The notes under the pieces: generated by a model
Seen by the model: the letters and a program-made list of their open reading frames with translations, nothing else
The model's database searches: none
What the model was told of the DNA's origin: nothing
Position numbers and translations under genes: made by a program
In this document: positions 1-5,653 of the stretch, piece after piece
Layout of the letters: each line of letters begins with the position of its first letter
Position numbering within the stretch: position 1 is the first letter of the stretch
DNA from: Candidatus Sigynarchaeota archaeon
Lineage (GTDB): Archaea; Asgardarchaeota; Lokiarchaeia; Sigynarchaeales; Sigynarchaeaceae
Length of the DNA: 7,477 nt
Direction of reading: 5' to 3'
Assembly (NCBI GenBank): GCA_030587525.1
Contig: JAUQYW010000429.1
Location: 1-7,477 of the forward strand

Positions 1-3000
1 CGCGACCGTGATAATTTGCGTGGCGATCGTCGCAGGATATATACCATCAAACGTTGAATAATTGAAATTATGGTTCCCAGCAGATAACGTCGTAAGATAA
101 TAGAAAGAACACCCGTTCGTGTAGTCTTTATCGGTAGGTTTTGCCTTGAGCATGCCATGTGACGTTCCGTCGATGTTGATGCGAATGTATTGCGGCGTGT
201 TGTTATCTGCATCCGTATAAATGACCGAGAAGTTGAACGTGGTGAGTTGGTTACCAGTCGGAGGATTATAGATGCCGTTGGATAACACCGGCGCAAAATC
301 ATTGCGCGTCAAGTTGATCCATGCTGGTTCGCTCCATTGACCAAGAAGGCCACGATATGAAGGACGTACCCTCCAGTAATAGTATCCCGTAGCATAGTTG
401 ACGGACTGTGTCGTCGTCGTGTTTACTGCCACCTCTTGAATGGTAGGCACTTCTGAGAGAGGGCTTGAAAAATCACGGGTCGCGGCAATCTGCCACGTGT
501 AATTGACGAACGGAACATCGAGCGTCAAGCGCGTCCACTTGAATGAAATTATACCATTCCATAATGATGAACCCTGGCTTGGCTCCAGTAACAACGCGGT
601 GCGGTTCAATGACTCTGAATACAAGACCATGTTCGTGAGCAGTGCATCACCATCGCCGTGATTATAATAAGCTGCATACTCGACGGGCATACCATTATAG
701 ATGAACAAACCTTGGCTAAAATTTTTCAAGAACATCCGCGGTTGTGACGAGGCGTCATAGATCAAGACCTTCTCGCCACCAGAGAACCCTGTGAAGTAGG
801 TATGTCCCGACGAACCCCAGTTATCGATGCCCGTGTCGGTTACACCAGTCAAGATCGGATGGCTGGAGTAGGACGCGTTGATGCTCAAGCTATTGACCGT
901 CTGATAAGGCGCGTTGTATCCACCGGGCAAATTACTCAAGGCAATCGATACCGATGCCGCATGGAATTCAAGGATTCCTCCTGATGCCACGTATGATTCG
1001 AACCAGCTCTTCACGCTCGCGGTCTGCAAGCTCGTGTAGAACGCCAACGGCTGGTTCGAGGAAATTATAACCTTGTCGAAAGTCGCCAAGGACACTTTAA
1101 GAAAACTGGCACTCGAATATATGGAATAGGAGATAGAATGAGCATTTACAATTGGGATTATCTCGCTAAAGCCCCACGGGTATTGATCCTGGAAGATGGC
1201 CACGCGATCATAGGTAAAAACCGGTAAGAACGGGTTGATTTCCGGGCCTGGAAGAACCGCGGTCGATGCGATACGGGTCCCGTCCGAGCAATTAAATAGC
1301 ACTTGATATTTCCCGAAACCAAGACGGGAGCTAGCGGTGTACAGCTTTCCATCCATCACGTTCAAGTCACTTGCCTGCACAGGGGTCAAAGCAATGCCAC
1401 TTCCATTGACGTATGCATAAATTAACGCGGGCATATTATTATCTGCATCAGTGTACGTGATGTTAAACACGACGTAAGTCCGGTTGTTGCCGAGCATCGG
1501 CGAGATCGACGGACTCGAAAGCACGGGCGAGTTAACATTCGTGTATCCCACGGTCAAGTTGGTGAAGGTTGAGGACGTTACCGAATATTTCCCGTCGTTC
1601 GCGGTGAAATAATACGCGATGATTCCCGACGGGAGATATGAGCTGAACTGGTAGGTGCAACCATCCGTGTAAGTGTTATCCCCCGCGTTCTGCTTCTGCA
1701 TTGCATATATCGTGCTGTTAATCGCCATTTGCATGGTCGTTGGTGCGTTGTTATCCGAGTCAGTATACACGACGGTGAACGTGAATGAAGTGTCTTGGTT
1801 GCCGCTTGTTGGATTTACTTTTGGGCTTGTTAACGTCGGCGCATTATTATTGTAGGTGATATCAATAAACCGAACTTCCGACCATCCACCAACCATTGTA
1901 TTGTAATATGGGCGCACGCGCCAGTAATACCGGCCTGTTGGATAACTAATTGGAATGGTGATGGACGTGTTTCCCGCGGTTTCCAGGATGCTCGTGTTCT
2001 GCCCCACGATGGAGGAAAAACCGGAGTCGCTGGAAAGCTGCCACGTGTACCGCGTGGTCACCAGTGGATGCGCGAGGCTCGCCCATTTGAACGTTTGTGT
2101 CCCAGTGAACATCGCAGTGCCATTTGCGGGCGACACCAAGGTCGGGTACCAGTATCGTTCTGCATTTTGCGTGTAAAGCAGCACTTTTTGAAGTAAGGCA
2201 TCAGCAGGACCTTGGTCGTAGTAAGCGGAGTATTCGATGATCAAGCCAGCATAGATGAAAAGCCCGGTACCTTGGTTTCGGATGATATATCGAGGCCGGC
2301 TTAATGAGTCATACATCAAAATTTGCTCGGTACCCGCCATACCGGTAAGATAGGAGGTCGACGTGTCAACGCTAAGATCACCCCAGCTATTCATTGCAGA
2401 TTGCGTCACGCTGGTGATGAGCGGGTGGCTCAAGAAGGCGGGATTGATCGTGATGTAATCCTGGATGTTTTCCACTTCAGTATACCCGCCAGGCAAGGTT
2501 CCGAGAATGTCATCACTTGAGTAGTGGTTGTAATGCATCTCGAAAATGCCGCCAGATTGCACGTATAACTCGATCCATACCCGGACATTTGGCTGGACGA
2601 GCACGTTATAGAACGACGTCGGTTGTTGCGAGGGAATGAGCACCTTGTTGTACGGGTGCAGCGGAACCTTTCCAAGGCTCGAACTGGTGAACACGTCATA
2701 GGATATCCCGTTCGCAGTGAACACGAGCTCGTTCTCGCTCCGGCCCCACGGGAGCTGGTCCCGGAAAATTGCCACTTTCTCTATTGGACCACCGATATAA
2801 TAGTACGGGTGGACTTCAGGCCCTGGATACCAACCTGTGGATACAGTATTCAGGCCGTCCGAGCAGTTGAACCGGTAAAAATAGATCCCGAATGGGGAAA
2901 TCGTGTTGGCATGGCAATAATTCTTCCCGTCCATGGCATTAAAATCGTACGTGTTAGTGGGAGTCAAGACATAACTCGTGGAATTCAAGGATACCGTGAT

Positions 3001-4188
3001 TATTGATGGAAAATTGTTGTCGGTATCCGTGTACGTTGCCGAGAAGTTGAAGATCGTCGTGTTGTTGCCCTTGAGCCGGTTGAGCTGCGTGTTCGTCAAC
3101 GTCGGTGGCGCGCTGTTCGTGGTGCTCACGGTCGGGCCGTTGATGTTCGTCGTTGTGTTCGTGTAGGTACCATCGCCACATGTATACGAGAACACGTGGG
3201 ACCCTGGCTGCAAATACCGTGAGAAAGAATAGGTGGAACCATCCGTGAAATTATAGTCAGTGGGAACGAGCTTGGACATGGCATGGACCATGCCGTCGAC
3301 CGTCACGTTCACGTAGAGGGGTTCGTTGTTGTCCGAGTCGCTGTAAGTGACGAGGAAACTAAATAGCACGTTCTGCGCCCCGTTCCCCGGTGAGACTTGG
3401 CCAGCCGTGAGCTGCGGTGCATTTTGATTCTTGAATCCTAACCAACCGAATGTATTATTGGCAAACAAGTAATTATCTGCTTGCGTGTAATTGAGAAATA
3501 TGTTATCATCGCATATGAACACCGCTTTTCCCGATCCTTTTGTCATCGCCGCGGCGATCTCGGTGCTTCCCACTTCCGCAACTAATGTTGCATAAAGATC
3601 TGCGGTAGGCATCCATGTGTAGTCGCTGTAATAAAGACTGGTCACTCCTTGGGTGATTTGATGACCGTAAACATTCGTGGTCGTGCCAGTGCCGGTATAA
3701 AAGGACGTCCAATATGGCCCGAGTTTGCTCGACACCTCGTCGGAAGGCGAGCTTGAATCATCTCCCGTGCATAAGACACTACCACCGCCTTGCACCCACG
3801 TGTCGATCGACGTGAGCTCTGTTGGCTCCAAAATATTTCCAGAACCCTCGTCGAACCACACGATATTATAATTGGCAAGTAACGACGCGGAAACGGGCAT
3901 CATGGCATCCGTGATGTCAGTCACAATGGCACCACGTGCGACGAGCATAGAAACAATGGCAGTGTACTTTGTCCGTGGATTCGCTGAAGCATCGGCGGTA
4001 TAACAGCCTATTCGCTTTCCATCAAGTCTCACGCGCCCCCATTCAAAAGCAGATTCACGGGTGCCTGTTCCATTCGAGGCGCGTTCGATTTCTGGTTGTA
4101 TGATCGTATTAAAGGCGTATAAAAACGTTCCGAGGAAAAAAAGTGCTAACATAACGAATTTTAATCTTGAATTGTCGACTTTTTTCAT
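1..4188 (-). CDS. Giant multidomain surface/secreted protein with GATase-like, Ig-like and Fn3-like repeats (3' end outside window)
   Basis: I translated this frame in full: 1,396 codons without a stop or frameshift, continuing past the left edge. The ATG at 4188 is preceded by AGGTGG with a 4-base gap. Residues 10-29 are hydrophobic after a basic N-terminus (MKKVDNSRLK), a signal peptide or signal anchor; no lipobox Cys follows. Domains in order: GATase-like alpha-beta 1 (about 57-250), Ig-like A (257-356), Ig-like B (358-464), GATase-like 2 (465-676), Fn3-like (679-780), Ig-like A (781-886), Ig-like B (887-990), GATase-like 3 (991-1196), Fn3-like (1197-1296), Ig-like A (1297-1396, at the edge). 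All five Ig-like copies carry Y-[ST]-D-x-D-N-N-x-P; both Fn3-like copies carry YYWRVRP. Asn, Thr and Ser are abundant with many N-x-S/T sequons, which fits a glycosylated exterior protein. Role unknown; adhesion, cell-surface scaffolding or ligand binding is inference. Frame and architecture are secure; function is not. Confidence 0.93.
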   Translation of the reverse strand, partial: MKKVDNSRLKFVMLALFFLGTFLYAFNTIIQPEIERASNGTGTRESAFEWGRVRLDGKRIGCYTADASANPRTKYTAIVSMLVARGAIVTDITDAMMPVSASLLANYNIVWFDEGSGNILEPTELTSIDTWVQGGGSVLCTGDDSSSPSDEVSSKLGPYWTSFYTGTGTTTNVYGHQITQGVTSLYYSDYTWMPTADLYATLVAEVGSTEIAAAMTKGSGKAVFICDDNIFLNYTQADNYLFANNTFGWLGFKNQNAPQLTAGQVSPGNGAQNVLFSFLVTYSDSDNNEPLYVNVTVDGMVHAMSKLVPTDYNFTDGSTYSFSRYLQPGSHVFSYTCGDGTYTNTTTNINGPTVSTTNSAPPTLTNTQLNRLKGNNTTIFNFSATYTDTDNNFPSIITVSLNSTSYVLTPTNTYDFNAMDGKNYCHANTISPFGIYFYRFNCSDGLNTVSTGWYPGPEVHPYYYIGGPIEKVAIFRDQLPWGRSENELVFTANGISYDVFTSSSLGKVPLHPYNKVLIPSQQPTSFYNVLVQPNVRVWIELYVQSGGIFEMHYNHYSSDDILGTLPGGYTEVENIQDYITINPAFLSHPLITSVTQSAMNSWGDLSVDTSTSYLTGMAGTEQILMYDSLSRPRYIIRNQGTGLFIYAGLIIEYSAYYDQGPADALLQKVLLYTQNAERYWYPTLVSPANGTAMFTGTQTFKWASLAHPLVTTRYTWQLSSDSGFSSIVGQNTSILETAGNTSITIPISYPTGRYYWRVRPYYNTMVGGWSEVRFIDITYNNNAPTLTSPKVNPTSGNQDTSFTFTVVYTDSDNNAPTTMQMAINSTIYAMQKQNAGDNTYTDGCTYQFSSYLPSGIIAYYFTANDGKYSVTSSTFTNLTVGYTNVNSPVLSSPSISPMLGNNRTYVVFNITYTDADNNMPALIYAYVNGSGIALTPVQASDLNVMDGKLYTASSRLGFGKYQVLFNCSDGTRIASTAVLPGPEINPFLPVFTYDRVAIFQDQYPWGFSEIIPIVNAHSISYSIYSSASFLKVSLATFDKVIISSNQPLAFYTSLQTASVKSWFESYVASGGILEFHAASVSIALSNLPGGYNAPYQTVNSLSINASYSSHPILTGVTDTGIDNWGSSGHTYFTGFSGGEKVLIYDASSQPRMFLKNFSQGLFIYNGMPVEYAAYYNHGDGDALLTNMVLYSESLNRTALLLEPSQGSSLWNGIISFKWTRLTLDVPFVNYTWQIAATRDFSSPLSEVPTIQEVAVNTTTTQSVNYATGYYYWRVRPSYRGLLGQWSEPAWINLTRNDFAPVLSNGIYNPPTGNQLTTFNFSVIYTDADNNTPQYIRINIDGTSHGMLKAKPTDKDYTNGCSFYYLTTLSAGNHNFNYSTFDGIYPATIATQIITVA
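301..1848 (-). repeat. Super-module copy 2 (Ig A, Ig B, GATase-like, Fn3-like)
   Basis: Residues 781-1296. Landmarks match copy 1: Ig A signature at Y808, Ig B signature at Y912, MDGK at 945-948, FNCSDG at 965-970, PGPEINP at 980-986, DQYPWG at 1001-1006, SGGILEFH at 1069-1076, LPGGY near 1088, HPILT at 1110-1114, EYAAYYNHG near 1171-1179, and GYYYWRVRP at 1268-1276. The A-to-B spacing is 104 residues in both copies. The third unit begins at residue 1297 with another Ig A domain (signature at Y1324) and is cut by the window edge. Confidence 0.88.
601..1221 (-). other. GATase-like domain copy 3 of the giant protein
   Basis: Residues about 990-1196. It is collinear with copy 2: RVAIFQDQYPWG (995-1006), FDKVIISSNQP, SGGILEFH, LPGGY, H1110-P1111, NWGSSGHTYF, then EYAAYY and DALLTNMVLY. 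Similarity to copy 2 runs the whole length and is clear by eye. Like copy 2 it has no Cys at the elbow position. Conserved His (in EFH/EMH and HP) and acidic residues in both copies could mark a ligand or metal site, which is inference. Confidence 0.6.
1849..3420 (-). repeat. Super-module copy 1 (Ig A, Ig B, GATase-like, Fn3-like)
   Basis: Residues 257-780, one full unit of the tandem block. Landmarks: Ig A signature at Y282, Ig B signature at Y386, MDGK at 419-422, FNCSDG at 440-445, PGPEVHP at 455-461, DQLPWG at 477-482, SGGIFEMH at 545-552, LPGGY near 565, HPLIT at 588-592, EYSAYYDQG near 652-660, and GRYYWRVRP at 752-760. Each has a counterpart 516-526 residues further on. At DNA level the copies have diverged widely, so this is an old protein-level duplication, not a recent perfect repeat. 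Confidence 0.88.
2161..2796 (-). other. GATase-like domain copy 2 of the giant protein
   Basis: Residues about 465-676. It begins with a strand KVAIFRDQ followed by PWG, continues with YNKVLIPSQQP (514-524), has a helix ending in SGGIFEMH, then LPGGY, H588-P589, a Trp-Gly motif (SWGDL) and EYSAYY, and closes with DALLQKVLLY. The strand-helix rhythm and the helix-SGG-strand step resemble GATase-like/ThuA-like Rossmann folds. No G-x-C-x-G nucleophile elbow is present, so I expect a non-catalytic or differently catalytic domain. Confidence 0.6.
3439..4020 (-). other. N-terminal GATase-like alpha-beta domain of the giant protein (copy 1)
   Basis: Residues about 57-250. The segment alternates hydrophobic strands and helices: KRIGCYTADAS opens the first strand, YNIVWFDEG (residues 107-115) gives a strand ending in an acidic turn, and WVQGGGSVLCTGDD (131-144) matches the helix-GG-strand step typical of class I glutamine-amidotransferase-like and ThuA/DUF4350-like folds. 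HQITQGV (176-182) sits where the other copies have H-P-[LI]-[IL]-T. KGSGKAVFICDDNIF supplies a late strand. It is much more divergent than copies 2 and 3. Cys140 lies near the position of a nucleophile, but I see no matching His-Glu dyad, so catalysis is doubtful. The fold assignment is inference from pattern. Confidence 0.6.
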
Positions 4189-4192
4189 CAAC

Positions 4193-4198
4193 CCACCT
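4193..4198 (-). promoter_or_regulatory. Ribosome binding site of the giant surface protein gene
   Basis: Read on the minus strand this is AGGTGG, four bases before the ATG at 4188, and it fixes that start. The gap from AGG to the start codon is seven bases, the same as for hisS in this window. Its presence argues for a leadered mRNA. Confidence 0.7.
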
Positions 4199-4256
4199 AT
4201 GGTACGGGCATGTATATTCTATGTAACTCCGACATCATTCCCAAATAGTTTCATCC

Positions 4257-4269
4257 TATAAGTATATAT
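4257..4269 (-). promoter_or_regulatory. Candidate TATA box for the giant surface protein gene
   Basis: On the minus strand the sequence is ATATATACTTATA, inside an AT-rich stretch of the 176-base intergenic region. Archaeal transcription usually starts about 25 bases downstream of the TATA centre, which puts the start near 4238 and gives a leader of about 50 bases containing the AGGTGG site. The element implies the gene is transcribed independently of the hisS pair. It is a visual match only. Confidence 0.5.
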
Positions 4270-4301
4270 CATATTAATTATCTGCAATATCAATCGGAAA
4301 T

Positions 4302-4320
4302 GGCAAAAATTACCTTTGCC
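4302..4320 (-). terminator. Short inverted repeat between the zinc-ribbon gene and the surface protein gene, possible terminator
   Basis: GGCAAA (4302-4307) and TTTGCC (4315-4320) form a 6-bp stem with a 7-base loop about 45 bases after the stop of the zinc-ribbon gene. The minus-strand copy has a TTTTT run in its second half. It could help end the hisS-side transcript, or be an operator just upstream of the surface-protein promoter. A pyrimidine-rich stretch directly after the stop (4351-4364) could also contribute to termination. Evidence is weak. Confidence 0.3.
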
Positions 4321-4364
4321 TTTCGAGATTTCCCTTAGCATTTAGTCCATAATAGAAGAAGGAG

Positions 4365-5630
4365 TTATGTCTTCAACTCATAGAGATAAGCATTTGATAA
4401 TTTATCGCGCAACTGGACTTTTACCTCGTTATGCGTGGTTAACATGCCCGTGAACGGATTTTCAGTAATCGACGTTACTATAGGTAATATAATATCGTGT
4501 ATAACGTTTTCGAGGATTTCGACGTTACCTGACGCGAGAATCTGCAAGAAATAATCGTTCTTGAGCTGGAAAAACTCGATAACCCGGTACTGGTCAAACC
4601 CGATTTTTGTGATGATGTATCGGGGGAATGACCGCGTTTGCGCTAGCGTGTTGGCGGCAATGGCCTCGATTTTTGCAGAAACGAGGCTTTCAACGAGATC
4701 CTGAAAGTTTCCGTCCTTCGTGTCGCCGCCGAACGAGATATCCTTGATGGGCAATGCATCCGGTCCTTCTTGCGTGATGAGCAAGGCCAATGTGCCGATC
4801 GACTGGTAGGATAAACCGATGTAGTGCAGCTTCACCTGGGTTTCCATGGTCGGGATGCTTGCTTGGCGGAGGGCAGTATCACGGATTTTTTGATACTCGT
4901 GCACGATATACGCTGTCACGGAGTTCTTGCGGCGCTCGATCTCGCTGCGTTCCATTGGCGTAATGGATATTTTTATTTGCCCCTTGAATATGTCAATCAT
5001 AAGCCGCTTGAGCTCTTGCAACAGCACGGCAGGCCGCTTGAAGAACACGCCATAAATGCAAAAAAGCAAGGAGCCACTCATTTGGAAGATCGCTTCCTCG
5101 AAGGTGAATGGATTCTGCACCGCTTGGCCATCCTTGAGCGAGACCAGCTTTTGACCCTTGGACGGTTCAAGCAAGATGCGTTCCAGATTTCCGCCAAGAA
5201 TGGAATTTGCGATCTCTTGCGCGTTCGCGCCTAATTCCAAAACGTATTGATACTCGTCATTGCTACAAAAAACGATCTCGCGAGATTGCGTGTTGATGAC
5301 TCCCATCATCTTCAGATAATCGCCATCTTGGCTCAGCACGGTGGCCGGGGTTTTCGGAGCCCTTGAAACCTCCGTCTCCTCGTCTATTGCTGCCGCGGGC
5401 TGTTCGATCTTCTTGGCAATCGTCTTGGCAAAGGACGCGGTGGGAGGCGCAATGCCGATGGGCGGTGCTTCTTGTTTCTTGTCCGTGCTGGGTTCCACGA
5501 CCAGCGTGACGGATGACACGACTTTTTCAATGATCTCGTTGCACCTGGGACATAGAAGAGGGTACGGCGGGGAAACCTTATAGCCACATCGGGGGCACTG
5601 CCGGGTTTCCGACTTCCCGAACCTGAACAT
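4365..5630 (-). CDS. Zinc-ribbon protein with longin/roadblock-like alpha-beta segments, function unknown
   Basis: 421 residues from the ATG at 5630, chosen because AAGGTG lies seven bases before it; an in-frame GTG at 5657, overlapping the hisS stop, and an ATG at 5636 lack a well-placed site. Residues 12-30 form a zinc ribbon, C12-x2-C15-x11-C27-x2-C30. Residues 40-100 are a Pro/Ala/Lys-rich linker, likely disordered. Two alpha-beta segments follow: about 104-220 (strands MMGVIN and LLFCIYGVFF, then helix VLLQELKRLMIDIF) and about 266-388 (strands GTLALLIT, YIITKIGF, YRVIEFFQ and YFLQILAS, then helix ENVIHDIILPIV). This resembles longin/roadblock-type small domains, which in archaea and eukaryotes often bind small GTPases; that link is inference. 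A basic, charged helix (227-252) joins the two. There is no signal peptide or membrane segment, so it is cytoplasmic. Coding is certain, function is not. Confidence 0.9.
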   Translation of the reverse strand: MFRFGKSETRQCPRCGYKVSPPYPLLCPRCNEIIEKVVSSVTLVVEPSTDKKQEAPPIGIAPPTASFAKTIAKKIEQPAAAIDEETEVSRAPKTPATVLSQDGDYLKMMGVINTQSREIVFCSNDEYQYVLELGANAQEIANSILGGNLERILLEPSKGQKLVSLKDGQAVQNPFTFEEAIFQMSGSLLFCIYGVFFKRPAVLLQELKRLMIDIFKGQIKISITPMERSEIERRKNSVTAYIVHEYQKIRDTALRQASIPTMETQVKLHYIGLSYQSIGTLALLITQEGPDALPIKDISFGGDTKDGNFQDLVESLVSAKIEAIAANTLAQTRSFPRYIITKIGFDQYRVIEFFQLKNDYFLQILASGNVEILENVIHDIILPIVTSITENPFTGMLTTHNEVKVQLRDKLSNAYLYELKT

Positions 5631-5653
5631 GAACATGCACCTTAGCTCAAGCT

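Noticed and set aside
2623..3006. 127-codon plus-strand reading frame
   Set aside because: It lies antisense inside the giant surface protein gene, whose repeat structure proves the minus-strand frame; the product has no recognisable features.
3751..3792. Cys140 (WVQGGGSVLCTGDD) as an amidotransferase nucleophile
   Set aside because: The elbow does not fit G-x-C-x-G and no catalytic His-Glu pair could be placed; copies 2 and 3 lack Cys there.
4209..4216. AATATACA as TATA box for a leaderless surface-protein mRNA
   Set aside because: It would place the start at the ATG itself, but a good AGGTGG ribosome site just upstream of the ATG argues for a leader, and ATATATACTTATA further upstream is the better match.
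4824..5234. 136-codon plus-strand reading frame
   Set aside because: Antisense to the alpha-beta part of the zinc-ribbon protein; a shadow of the real frame.
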